Assembly (NCBI RefSeq): GCF_015477835.1
Contig: NZ_JADLQN010000002.1
Span: forward strand, 62,001 to 126,000
DNA: 64,000 nucleotides
Direction: 5' to 3'
Source: Nocardia higoensis
GTDB lineage: Bacteria; Actinomycetota; Actinomycetes; Mycobacteriales; Mycobacteriaceae
Of the stretch, positions 36,954 through 45,960 are shown piece after piece; within the stretch, counting starts at the first letter, position 1, and every line of letters starts with the position of its first letter. Under the pieces are notes generated by a model. That model saw only the letters and a program-made list of their open reading frames with translations. It was not told the origin of the DNA and did not search any database. The position numbers and the translations under genes are program-made.

Positions 36954-39865
36954 GAGCGCGGTTCCGCGGGACCGGAACGGTCGGTGTCGCGGTGGATCGA
37001 ATCGGGCGCGACCACCCGCTCGAGGGCGTGCAGGTCGGCCTCCAGCGCACGGAACAGCAGATACGACCCCACGAAGGCGACGATGGCGCCGACTGACAGC
37101 ACACGTACCGCGACGATCACCTGCGGGATGTCGGCGGGCGGCAGGAACGTCACCCCGGCCACGGCCAGCAGCGGCACCGACGCGGCCACCGCCAGGTAAC
37201 CGTTGCAGCGCCGGTCCAGCGCTCGCAACCGGACCGCGTCCCCCGCGCTGATCTCCCCGTGTCGCAGGAAGATCGGATAGATACAGCGCACGATGTAGAA
37301 GGTCGCCAGGAAGAACGGATACGACGCCGCGATCGCGCCGCAGACCACCAGCGAGGCCAGGAAGTGGACGACAGCGTTCGCGGTGATGCCGCCGGTCGAC
37401 AACTGCAGCGCGAGCGGGAAGGTGAGCCCGGCCAGCACCCAGAGCGCGAACGGGATCACCACCGCGCGCTCGCCGAGCAGCAACGCGTCGTTGCGTGCTC
37501 TCCGCAGCGTTTCCGCGTCGTAGCGTCTGCCTTTGCGCAGACCTCGCGGCACCGCGAGTACCGAGCGCGACAAGTAGGCCACCACGAGGAATCCGAGTGG
37601 GAAGAAGACGCTGTTCACGATGCCGGTGATGATCAGGAAGGTGCGCTGGGCCTCCTCGTCCATCCGGGAGACGATGAGGGTCTGGTTGTGCTGGATGTTG
37701 TACAGCGAGGCGAGCAGATTCGGCACCCCGATCGCGATCACCAGCACCGGGATGATCCACGGCCGCAGCCGCAGCCGCCAGCTGCCCGGCTTGGGATCGA
37801 CCAGATCCCTGGCCCGCTGATCCAGGCACAGATCGAGCTGTTTGGCGAGCACTTCGCCGCTGGCCCACCGGTTCTCGCGGTCGGACTCCAGGCAGGTCAG
37901 CAGCACCCGGCGCAACGCGGCGGGGCAGTCCGCCGGTACCCGTTCCAGCGCGGCCGGGTCCACGCCGAGCCTGCGGCGCTCCAGCATCGCCTCGAGGGTG
38001 GTGTCGTCGCTGCGCTCACCGACGCCCGCGGTGGAGTCGTCGAAGGGCTTGGCACCGGTGAGCAACTCCCACAGCACCACGCCGAGGGAGAAGATGTCCG
38101 CCCGGGTATCCAGATCGGCCGCCGAACGAGCCCGCCCGGGATGACAGGCCTCGAGTTGCTCGGGCGACATGTAGGACAGCGAGCCGCCGAAGTAGGCGAC
38201 CGGGCTGGCACCGGACACATTGCGGCTGAAACTGATGTTGAAATCGGCCAGCTTCGGGACCGCCTCGGCGGTCAGCAACACATTCGCCGGTTTCACGTCC
38301 CTGTGCAGCACCTCGTGGGTGGCGGCGTACTCCAGCGCCTCGGCGAGCCGGCGACCGAGCCAGGCGACCGTCTCCGGCCAGCTCAGCGCCGCGATCTCGG
38401 CGCGCACGCTGGAATCGGTGGGCCGGATCTCGCCCTTCTCCTCCATCGCCGCGTCCACCGCGGCCAGTAGCAGCTTGCCGTCGCGCTCGGCGGGCCGGGT
38501 GTTGCGCACCCAGCGCAGCACGCTCAGCAGCGTGCCACCCGGCAGGAACTGCATGTACAGCAGGCGCAGCCGCCGCGTCGCCGCCCCGGAACCACGCTGG
38601 GCATCCATCAGCCGCTGATCGAATACGCGCACGATGTAGTCGTGGTCGAGCTGGGCCAGCGTCTGCGCCTCGGTGCCGTGATCTGCGGAGATCTTCACCG
38701 CGACCAGTCGTTGCATCGAGCGCTGCCTGGCCAGGAACACCCGTGCGAACGCGCCGCGCCCCAGCCCGGTGAGCAGATCGAAATCGCCCACCCGCTGACC
38801 GACGTGGATGCGGTCGAGCGGGTCGAGTTCCCTGCCCGGGCCGGGGCCGGTCGTCGCGGTCGCCAGGGCGGCGGTCGCGGTGGGATCGGCGTCCGGGGAG
38901 TAGGCGCCGGTGGCCTGTGTGTCGAGCGCTGTCACGGCGTCGACGTCGGTGTAGCCGGTGAACGCGGTGTCCTCGAGCGCGGTGGCCTCGAAGGCGATGG
39001 CCGCGAACGCGGCGGTGGTGACGGTCTCCGACGCGGTGTCCTCGAACACCACGGTGCCCTCGAGCGATGTGGTCTCCCCGGCCTCGTACGCAGGAGTCGG
39101 CGGTCCGGTCCGGGCCTGCGTCTCATCGGAAGGCGGTGCTGCGTGTGTCGTGTCGAATCCGCCCGCGGCGGGCGCGGTCGTCCGGGGTGTGACCGTCTCG
39201 GCGGTGGTGTCCTCGGGCGTACTCGACACACGGGCGGTCGTCGCGGGGAGTTCGGCGGGGACGGTCACGGCGCGCGCGCTCGGCGGGCCGGCGTCGGTTG
39301 CCCCGTTTCCGGCCAGGTAGGTGGTGTCGTCGCTGGGGGCGTCCTCGCCGGGGCCGGCGCGTCGGGTGCTCTGATCCAGGTCGTCGGCATTGAGCAGCTC
39401 GCGCAGGACTTCGGCCTGCGCGGGGTATTCGCGCAGGCACGTGCGCGGGTCGACGTGGTCGCCGCTGTGCCTGCGGACGACGAATTCCTCGTAGACGAGC
39501 CCGGCCGGAAGCTGGTCGCGGTCGAGTTCGGGGAACTCGGCGCAGTACTCGGCCAGCCGTTTGCGCCGGGCGGCCGGGTCGGCGTCCGACGATGGGGCCG
39601 CTCCGGTTCTCGGGGGGCCCAGCCAGCGATAGCGCAGATCGATGCGGATCAGCTCCACCAGCGCCTCGGTGCGCAGGGTCCGCGCGTCGGGCAGGAAGTC
39701 GGGTATGCGCGGCAGATGGGCGGAACGCTGTGCGGCGGGCAGCTGGGCAGCGGCCACCCACGCGGCGGTGAACGCCCGCACCGCCGCGGCTTCACCCTCG
39801 AGCGCCCGGCCGTTTCCGCGCAGGCCAGGGCTCGTCGGAACACTTCTCTCGGACTCGGCACTCAT
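36950..39865 (-). CDS. membrane-anchored Ser/Thr protein kinase
   Basis: 971 residues. N-terminal helical domain (about 28-160) with paired LREYP/YCAEFPEL-type segments like those preceding some planctomycete-type bacterial kinases; Thr/Ala-rich linker (165-345); kinase domain 361-680 with G-loop LGRGAFARV, Lys391 in VAVK, HRDVKPANVL (521-530), DFN in place of DFG (541-543) and SPE (567-569). Six hydrophobic spans (about 704-723, 742-765, 800-820, 831-860, 889-910, 915-937) follow, unlike the single span of PknB-type kinases. The catalytic set is complete enough for activity. ATG 39865 is chosen; the long upstream frame is artefactual. It is the first gene of the kinase/pseudokinase operon. 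Confidence 0.92.
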   Translation of the reverse strand: MSAESERSVPTSPGLRGNGRALEGEAAAVRAFTAAWVAAAQLPAAQRSAHLPRIPDFLPDARTLRTEALVELIRIDLRYRWLGPPRTGAAPSSDADPAARRKRLAEYCAEFPELDRDQLPAGLVYEEFVVRRHSGDHVDPRTCLREYPAQAEVLRELLNADDLDQSTRRAGPGEDAPSDDTTYLAGNGATDAGPPSARAVTVPAELPATTARVSSTPEDTTAETVTPRTTAPAAGGFDTTHAAPPSDETQARTGPPTPAYEAGETTSLEGTVVFEDTASETVTTAAFAAIAFEATALEDTAFTGYTDVDAVTALDTQATGAYSPDADPTATAALATATTGPGPGRELDPLDRIHVGQRVGDFDLLTGLGRGAFARVFLARQRSMQRLVAVKISADHGTEAQTLAQLDHDYIVRVFDQRLMDAQRGSGAATRRLRLLYMQFLPGGTLLSVLRWVRNTRPAERDGKLLLAAVDAAMEEKGEIRPTDSSVRAEIAALSWPETVAWLGRRLAEALEYAATHEVLHRDVKPANVLLTAEAVPKLADFNISFSRNVSGASPVAYFGGSLSYMSPEQLEACHPGRARSAADLDTRADIFSLGVVLWELLTGAKPFDDSTAGVGERSDDTTLEAMLERRRLGVDPAALERVPADCPAALRRVLLTCLESDRENRWASGEVLAKQLDLCLDQRARDLVDPKPGSWRLRLRPWIIPVLVIAIGVPNLLASLYNIQHNQTLIVSRMDEEAQRTFLIITGIVNSVFFPLGFLVVAYLSRSVLAVPRGLRKGRRYDAETLRRARNDALLLGERAVVIPFALWVLAGLTFPLALQLSTGGITANAVVHFLASLVVCGAIAASYPFFLATFYIVRCIYPIFLRHGEISAGDAVRLRALDRRCNGYLAVAASVPLLAVAGVTFLPPADIPQVIVAVRVLSVGAIVAFVGSYLLFRALEADLHALERVVAPDSIHRDTDRSGPAEPRS

Positions 39866-40137
39866 TCTCGGACCTCGAGGCTGAGCGGGTGGCGCGTACC
39901 CCCCGCGCTGGTCGGCAACGAGCTGTGCCGGATTGCGACCACCGACGGATGCGTCCCCGCGTGGTACTTCGAATGATACGTGCCCGACGACGGTGATCCG
40001 GCAGTTCAGCTCGGATTCGGTGGTTCGGCTCGAAACGGCGTCCGGATCCGGAGCCCGCGGTTCGGTCCGACCCGGCCGTCCAGGCGCGGGATCCGAGGCA
40101 ACCGCCCGCGCTCGGACGGCGACCGCATCCGTGCGGG

Positions 40138-41031
40138 TCAGCTCGCGACCGGCTGGGGTTGCTGCACGGTGGCGAAACCACCCTCGGTCGCGCGGCCGGC
40201 GAACTCGAGAATGGTCGGTCGGGTGTCGTCGGCGCGCCAGGCGACCGCCAGTTCGCACGGCGCGATTCCGCTGAGCGGGCGCGCGGTCAGACCCGGCCAC
40301 CGGTACATCGGCACATTGTTCTCGGCCAGCAGGCACACGCCGAGGCCGAGGCTGACGGCTTCGAGCTTGTCCTCGGGGGTGGCCGCCTCGGCGCCGATCT
40401 TGGGGGCCCGGCCGCCGCGCGCGTCGTTGCCCAGCCAGAAGTCGCGGATCGCCCCGGCTTCGGCGGGCAGGGCGATGAACGGCTCGTCGAGCAGATCGGC
40501 GAAATCGATGACCTCGTGACCGGCCAGCGGATGGTTCTCCGGCAGCAGCACCCAGCGCGGTTCGGTGCGCAGCACCTGCCACCGGTAGCGGTTGGAGTCG
40601 GGCAACGGCAGCCAGACCAGCGCCAGATCGGCCTGTCTGCCCGCCAGTCCGCTGGAAGCGTCGTTCCAGGAGGCGGCGTGCAGGGCCAGCCGATATCCGC
40701 TCGCGCTCTCCAGATCGTTCAGCAGTCCGCGGCCCATCGCGGACTGGATGCCCACGCGTAAGACCTCGCCCGCTTCCTGTAGCGAGATATTGGTGACCTC
40801 CCACAGCTCCAGCATCTTGCGCGCGCCTTCGAGCAGTTCCTTGCCCGCGACGGTCAGCGCCACGCTGCGCTGGTTGCGATCGAACAGCACGACGTCGAGT
40901 TGACGTTCCAGCTGACGGATCTGCCGGGACAGGGTGGGTTGAGCGATGTGCAGCCGCTGAGCGGCGTTGGTGAAATGCAGTTCCTCAGCGACGGCGACGA
41001 AATACCGCAGGTCGCGCAAGTGCGGGTCCAT
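40138..41031 (-). CDS. LysR-family transcriptional regulator
   Basis: 297 residues. The N-terminal winged HTH (LRYFVAVAEELHFTNAAQRL, then QPTLSRQIRQLE) and a periplasmic-binding-like effector domain are standard for the family. ATG 41031 follows AAGGG. It is transcribed toward the kinase operon from which it is separated by 272 bases, and away from nothing obvious, so its target is unclear; the dehydrogenase upstream is on the same strand with its own terminator. Many LysR proteins in actinomycetes control aromatic or redox genes, but nothing here shows which. Confidence 0.93.
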   Translation of the reverse strand: MDPHLRDLRYFVAVAEELHFTNAAQRLHIAQPTLSRQIRQLERQLDVVLFDRNQRSVALTVAGKELLEGARKMLELWEVTNISLQEAGEVLRVGIQSAMGRGLLNDLESASGYRLALHAASWNDASSGLAGRQADLALVWLPLPDSNRYRWQVLRTEPRWVLLPENHPLAGHEVIDFADLLDEPFIALPAEAGAIRDFWLGNDARGGRAPKIGAEAATPEDKLEAVSLGLGVCLLAENNVPMYRWPGLTARPLSGIAPCELAVAWRADDTRPTILEFAGRATEGGFATVQQPQPVAS

Positions 41032-41102
41032 AGCCCTTTGCTATCAGAATCGGTCTTGAATTTCCAGCCTTATCAAGCCGAGAAGTCTGGATAGTGGGAG
41101 CG

Positions 41103-41119
41103 AAACCGTCCAACGGTTT
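41103..41119. promoter_or_regulatory. perfect inverted repeat in the LysR leader
   Basis: Seven-base arms around CCA, 72 bases upstream of the LysR start. Either a regulator site or an RNA hairpin; sequence alone cannot decide. Confidence 0.4.
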
Positions 41120-41403
41120 GTTACTCCACAGCATAGAGGCTTCTGTGGTGATTTGCACAATGCGCTCGGGCGAACGGTGAGCATCCTGGCGGCCGCCGGG
41201 TGTCATTCCCTGGATTTGGACGTTCGACCAGCATGAATGGTCCGATCGCGTTCCCCTCGGCGTCCCATGGGTCGAGGTGTCGAGAGGTTTCGGTAATCGC
41301 ACAGGAAATGGATCCGGACGGAAGGGTGTAATCCGAATTCTCGGATAGTGATATTCGTCACATTAAGTGTATCCAGCGGACGAAATGGGTCCGGAGACGA
41401 CGA

Positions 41404-41444
41404 AAGCGCTGTGATCCACGACCAAGTCGTGAACCACAGCGCTT
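41404..41444 (-). terminator. long stem terminator of the aldehyde dehydrogenase
   Basis: AAGCGCTGTG/CACAGCGCTT form a perfect outer stem and CACGAC/GTCGTG an inner stem around CAA, separated by a 3 x 3 internal loop. It begins 53 bases after the dehydrogenase stop. Confidence 0.8.
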
Positions 41445-41497
41445 CGCGCCGAGAGGCCGTCGGGGCACCCCGCTCCGAGCCGGCCGTCGGTCCGGGA

Positions 41498-43171
41498 CTA
41501 CTCGCTGTTGCGCTTCAGTTCGAGCAGTGCGGGGAGGTTGAAGCGGCGCAGGCCACGCGCACCGGCCAGGCGCATCGCGCCGACCGCGGTCAGCAGATTC
41601 GGCAGCTTCACCGGGTACCAGAACAGCTCCCGCTCCTGGGTGGGCATGATCGGCTTGGTGATGGCCTTCTGCCTGCAGTACTTGCGCACGCCCGCGGCGC
41701 CGCCCCAGCGCGCGCCCACGCCGGACAGGCCCCAGCCGCCCATCGGCAGCGCGAAGCTGAACAGGTTGGCGAACACGTCGTTGATGTTGACCGCACCGGC
41801 GTTCAACTGACGCGCGATGCGCTCGCCGCGATCCTTGTCGCCGGTCCAGACCGAGGCCGACAGACCGTAGATCGAATCGTTGGCCAGCCGGATCGCCTCG
41901 GCTTCGTCGGCGACCTTGATCACCGGCAGCGTCGGGCCGAAGGTCTCCTCGGTGATGCAGGTCATGCCGTGATCGACGTCGACGAGGACGGTGGGCTCGA
42001 AGAAGGTGCCCTGACCGGTGCGCTTGCCGCCGGTGAGTACCTTGGCGCCCGCCGCCACCGCCTCGTCGACGTGGCGCTGCACGATCTGCACCTGGTTCTC
42101 GTTGGCCAGCGCGCCCAGATCGTTCTCGATCGCGCGACCGTCCAGGCCCTGACGCAACGCGGCGACCTTCTCGGTCAGCTTGGCGACGAACTCGTCGTAG
42201 ACCGGCTCCTCGACATAGACGCGTTCGATCGAGATGCAGACCTGGCCCGCGTTGAACATGCCGCCGAAGGCGATGCCGTTGGCTGCGCGCTCGAGATCGG
42301 CGTCGGCCAGCACGATCGCCGGATCCTTGCCGCCCAGCTCCAGGCTGTAGGGGACCATCCGCTCGACGCACGCCGCGGCGATCTTGCGGCCGGTCGCGGT
42401 GGAGCCGGTGAACTGCACGTAGTCGACGTTGTCGATCACCGCGGCGCCGGTCGCGCCCGCGCCGGTGACCACGGCGAAGACCGGCGGTGCGCCGATCTCC
42501 TCCCAGCCCCTGGCCAGTTCGAGCGCCGAGAGCGGGGTGACCTCGGAAGGCTTGAGCACCACGGTCGCGCCCGCGGCCAGCGCCGGGAACACATCCATGA
42601 TCGGCATCGCCAGCGGGAAGTTCCACGGCGTGATCACACCGACGACCGGGTAGGGCCGGTAGGCCACGGTCAGCTTCTTGACCCGGGCCAGCGGGCTGTG
42701 CGGCGAGGGGTGCTCGTCGGCGAGGAACTTGGCCGCCCGGCGAGCGTAGAAACCGATCAGGTCGGCGCCGAAGGACGGGTCGATCAGCGCGTCGCCACGC
42801 GCCTTGCCGGTCTCGGACTGCAGCACGTCGGCCAGGTGCTCGGTGTTGTCGATGATCCAGTCCTGGAACGCCAGCAGCCACTTCTTGCGGCCGTCGGGGC
42901 CGATCGACTCCCAGCCGGGCTGATGTTTGCGCAGTTCGGCGACGGTGGCGGCGATCTCGTCGGCGCCCCGCACCGGCACCGAGCCGACGATCTCGCCGGT
43001 GCCGGGATTGCGCACCTCGATCACGTCCGGGGCCGTCGCCTTGTCCGCGGCGGCCTTCGATTCGACGGCCGTCGGCGCCGGGGCGTTCTCGACGGCACTG
43101 CCGTTGGCGGCCTGCTCGGTCGCATCCTGCTCGGTCACGGCCTGCTCGGTCGCGGACTCGGTGTTGGTCAC
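41498..43171 (-). CDS. gabD2: succinic semialdehyde dehydrogenase-type aldehyde dehydrogenase
   Basis: 557 residues. ALDH core with PWNFPLAMP, Glu in LELGGKDP and the nucleophilic Cys in GQVCISIERVYV; the C-terminal GVRKYCRQKAITKP resembles GabD2-type enzymes of mycobacteria, which oxidise succinic semialdehyde to succinate. A 50-residue N-terminal extension has TEQ-like repeats and is probably disordered. GTG 43171 is preferred to GTG 43186 because GGGAGA lies 7 bases before it. Divergent from a PucR-family regulator that could control it; PucR regulators of GABA catabolism are known in related bacteria. Assignment to GABA use is inference. Confidence 0.88.
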   Translation of the reverse strand: MTNTESATEQAVTEQDATEQAANGSAVENAPAPTAVESKAAADKATAPDVIEVRNPGTGEIVGSVPVRGADEIAATVAELRKHQPGWESIGPDGRKKWLLAFQDWIIDNTEHLADVLQSETGKARGDALIDPSFGADLIGFYARRAAKFLADEHPSPHSPLARVKKLTVAYRPYPVVGVITPWNFPLAMPIMDVFPALAAGATVVLKPSEVTPLSALELARGWEEIGAPPVFAVVTGAGATGAAVIDNVDYVQFTGSTATGRKIAAACVERMVPYSLELGGKDPAIVLADADLERAANGIAFGGMFNAGQVCISIERVYVEEPVYDEFVAKLTEKVAALRQGLDGRAIENDLGALANENQVQIVQRHVDEAVAAGAKVLTGGKRTGQGTFFEPTVLVDVDHGMTCITEETFGPTLPVIKVADEAEAIRLANDSIYGLSASVWTGDKDRGERIARQLNAGAVNINDVFANLFSFALPMGGWGLSGVGARWGGAAGVRKYCRQKAITKPIMPTQERELFWYPVKLPNLLTAVGAMRLAGARGLRRFNLPALLELKRNSE

Positions 43172-43284
43172 TGCTGTTTCTCCCACTGACGTCGTGCTGT
43201 GGACATCGCCGTGCGCCGACCGCTGTGAGTCAGCTCACTGAACTATGATCGTGACACAATACAGGGGGAGTTTCTTGGCCCATT

Positions 43285-44607
43285 ATGTCAATCGGATCGG
43301 GTCGATTTGTGTCGATGAAACAAAATCCGGTCGCAGACCGGGCGGGCAGGACCAGTCCGGTGGTCCTCGCCTGGCTGGCCGACTATGTCTCCGACACCAT
43401 GCGCTCGGACACCTTGGAGAAGGTCGTGGTCCGGCTCGACAGCGTCATCGTGGCCAAGGTGCCCGAACTCGCCGACCGGGACATGAGCCGTGACCTGGCC
43501 GCGAGCACCCGCGCGCACGCCCGGACCCTGCTGAGCAATCTCACCAGCGACACCTTCGAGTTCAGCCTGCCCGCCGAGGCGCACGCCTTCGCCCGCACCA
43601 TCGCCCGGCGCGGATTCGACCTGCGGGTGCTGCTGCGCACCTATCACGCCGGGATGGAGGCCGTGCTCGAATACATGAACGAGGCGGTCGAGCAGCGCGA
43701 GGTGCCGGCGGAGATCGAACGCGCGGTCATGCTGCGGATGTTCGACCGCACCACCAAATGGATCAGCATGTCGGTGGAACTGCTCACCGACACCTATGTC
43801 GAGGAACGCGAGCGGGTACTGCGCGCGGCGCTCAACCGGCGCACCGAGACCGTGCGGGCGTTGCTGGCCGGGGAGGAACTCGACACCGACCAGGCCGCGG
43901 TCCGGCTGGGCTATCGGCTCACCGGACATCATCTGGCCTTCGTGCTGTGGACCGATCAGGGCGAGCCCGGCGGCGATGCGGAGGTGACCGATCTGCTCGA
44001 CCGGGTCGCCGCCCGGGTGGCCGCGGATCTGGGCAGCGCCCGGCTGCTCACGATGTCGTCGGGAGCCAGCGGGATGTGGGCATGGGCCGGACTCGACGAT
44101 CAAGCGCACGCCGCCGAACTCGCGGTTCCCGGCCGGATCGAGCGGAAGCTGGCAGGCTCGGTCGACGAACCGGTGCGGGTCGCCTTCGGGGTGCCGGGCG
44201 CGCGGATCGCCGGTTTCCGATCCGGGCACCGCGAGGCGATGGCGGCCCGCCAGGTCGCCGAGCGCGGCGACGGCGGGCGCCGCGTCGTGGCGTATCGGGA
44301 CGTGGAGATCGCCTACCTGGCCGGGGTCGACGCCGAGGCGATGCGAGGGCTGATCGAGCGGGAACTGCGCGCGCTGGCGGGCGAGGAGGAGAACGTCGTT
44401 CGTCTGCGCCGCACCCTGCACACCTACCTCGCCCAGCGCCGCAGCCCCGAGGCGACCGCGAAAGCGCTCGGCGTGCACAAGAACACGGTGCGCTACCGGC
44501 TACAGCGCATCGAGGAACTGCTCGGGCATCCGATCGAGCAGCGCGGGCTGGCGCTGGAGGTCGCGCTCACCTGCCTGGCCGCCTACGACGAGACGGCGGG
44601 CCGGTAG
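43285..44607 (+). CDS. PucR-family transcriptional regulator
   Basis: 440 residues. An N-terminal helical sensor region, a central GGDEF-like PucR domain and the C-terminal helix-turn-helix (LGVHKNTVRYRLQRIEELLG, about 395-414) are recognisable. ATG 43285 is used; GGGGGAG is 15 bases upstream, and the ATG at 43315 is an alternative. Divergent from the aldehyde dehydrogenase across 113 bases, so it likely activates that gene in response to its substrate. Its 3' end overlaps the convergent DUF2277 gene by 25 bases. Confidence 0.92.
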   Translation: MSIGSGRFVSMKQNPVADRAGRTSPVVLAWLADYVSDTMRSDTLEKVVVRLDSVIVAKVPELADRDMSRDLAASTRAHARTLLSNLTSDTFEFSLPAEAHAFARTIARRGFDLRVLLRTYHAGMEAVLEYMNEAVEQREVPAEIERAVMLRMFDRTTKWISMSVELLTDTYVEERERVLRAALNRRTETVRALLAGEELDTDQAAVRLGYRLTGHHLAFVLWTDQGEPGGDAEVTDLLDRVAARVAADLGSARLLTMSSGASGMWAWAGLDDQAHAAELAVPGRIERKLAGSVDEPVRVAFGVPGARIAGFRSGHREAMAARQVAERGDGGRRVVAYRDVEIAYLAGVDAEAMRGLIERELRALAGEEENVVRLRRTLHTYLAQRRSPEATAKALGVHKNTVRYRLQRIEELLGHPIEQRGLALEVALTCLAAYDETAGR

Positions 44608-44882
44608 CCCGAGCCGTCTCGGTCCGTGGTCGCCTCCCTGGCCCGCACCCGGCGCGCGGGCGGCTCGACACCGTCGGCGACCGGGTGCTGCGGGAGTTCG
44701 GCGAGCAGCGTGGTCGTGGCGGCCGCGATGGTCGCCACCGCCTTGTCCACCGCGGCTTTGGTGGTGGTGGACAGGCCGGACACACCACCGACCTTGCGCA
44801 CGTACTGCAGCGCGGAAGCATAGATTTCCTGCTCGGTAGCGGCTGGTTCCAAACCGCGCAGGCGGGTGATGTCACTACACAT
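44583..44882 (-). CDS. DUF2277 family protein
   Basis: 99 residues. The opening MCSDITRLRGLEPAATEQEI and ALQYVRKVGG match DUF2277, small cytoplasmic actinobacterial proteins of unknown function. The C-terminal 30 residues run past the usual end of the family and overlap the PucR gene tail to tail. TAATGT ends 6 bases before the ATG, fitting a leaderless transcript; GGGGAG is too far for a normal ribosome site. Confidence 0.85.
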   Translation of the reverse strand: MCSDITRLRGLEPAATEQEIYASALQYVRKVGGVSGLSTTTKAAVDKAVATIAAATTTLLAELPQHPVADGVEPPARRVRAREATTDRDGSGYRPAVSS

Positions 44883-45023
44883 GGGTGCACATTAGCTCCC
44901 CGAAAGCCGATGTGGCACCGCAAGAATCTGATGGGCGTGAAATCGGTCGCGACGACTGGGGAGAAATCCCCCGCTGGACGATAACGGCGCTGCCGCACCG
45001 GTCCATGGTGAACAATCGGAGGC

Positions 45024-45959
45024 ATGCCTGCCCGCGGTATACCCACATTGACGACCTTCCCGTACGAAGAGCTCGACAACCGGGAGGAAGACCACTGGTC
45101 CGGCGCGGCCATCTCCGACGACGAATTGCGCGCGCTGGCACTCGGTGGCTACTACTCGACCCGCTGGGACGCCTTCCACGACGCGCTGTTGCTCGGCCCG
45201 GAACGCGAGCACCCGCTCGGGGATCGCCGCGAACTGGCGATCGACACGCTGACCGGCGCGTGGGGCATCACCGACGGCACCGAGGCGCAGGCCTCCATGG
45301 AGCAGTTGCTCGACGGTATGCACGCACCGCTGTACGCGCTGGTGAACCCGTTGGTGAAGGCGTCGATCAACGCCAGTGAACGCGACCGCTTCGGTGAGCG
45401 CGCCGATCGGCACCGGGCGTTCCTTCGCCAGATCGCCTCGTTCCGCGGTATGGAGAACCCGGAGTCGCTGGTGCGTGACTACGACATCTGGGCTCAGGCC
45501 ATCAAGATCGGCTTCACCGATCACCTCGCTCGCCCGCTGCCCGCCGACATCCACGCCTGGGATCTGGCCAGAGTGGTCGCGGTGGCGCGGATGGCCTTCA
45601 CCGCCGGATACATCGAGGCCGACGTGGCCTGGGGCTATCTCATGCGCGCGCTCCCGCTCGCCCAGCGCAAATATCGCAACTGGCGGCAGTTCGGCGACGC
45701 CTATCTCACCGGCTGGACCTACTGGCAGGCGTGCGAGGACCTGGCCGAACTCAAGAACGGCGGCGTCGACCGCCGGCTGGAACTGCTGCGGTTGTGGATT
45801 CGCCCGACCAGTCCGTGGCGTCGCATCGAACTCAACGGCCCGAAACCGGAGAGCGGTCCGGAGTTGCTCGAGGAGATCGATCGGGACGGCGAGCCGGCAG
45901 AGCCCGGCGAGGCCGGGGACACCGGGGTATCCGGTGACCCCGGCGCGACCGGGATCTGA
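45024..45959 (+). CDS. DUF1266 family protein
   Basis: 311 residues. The C-terminal two thirds match DUF1266: a Trp-rich helical domain with YDIWAQAIKIG, WDLARVVAVARMAFTAGYI and RQFGDAYLTGWTYWQ. No signal peptide or membrane segment; cytoplasmic. The C-terminal tail is Gly/Pro/Glu-rich. CGGAGG lies directly before the ATG with very short spacing. Function of the family is not established. Convergent with the next gene, one base between stops. Confidence 0.88.
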   Translation: MPARGIPTLTTFPYEELDNREEDHWSGAAISDDELRALALGGYYSTRWDAFHDALLLGPEREHPLGDRRELAIDTLTGAWGITDGTEAQASMEQLLDGMHAPLYALVNPLVKASINASERDRFGERADRHRAFLRQIASFRGMENPESLVRDYDIWAQAIKIGFTDHLARPLPADIHAWDLARVVAVARMAFTAGYIEADVAWGYLMRALPLAQRKYRNWRQFGDAYLTGWTYWQACEDLAELKNGGVDRRLELLRLWIRPTSPWRRIELNGPKPESGPELLEEIDRDGEPAEPGEAGDTGVSGDPGATGI

Positions 45960-45960
45960 G

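Larger units (their letters stand above)
41032..41497. other. 466-base intergenic region, LysR promoter side
   Basis: No gene found. The region is more AT-rich than its surroundings. It contains the hairpin AAACCGT-CCA-ACGGTTT (41103-41119), whose flanks GTGGGAG and CTCCAC extend the pairing with a bulge, and the cruciform-like terminator of the dehydrogenase at 41404-41444. Confidence 0.6.

Noticed and set aside
39866-40804. N-terminal extension of the kinase reading frame by over 300 codons
   Set aside because: The extra part overlaps the LysR gene and has no domain; the ATG at 39865 starts a plausible protein.
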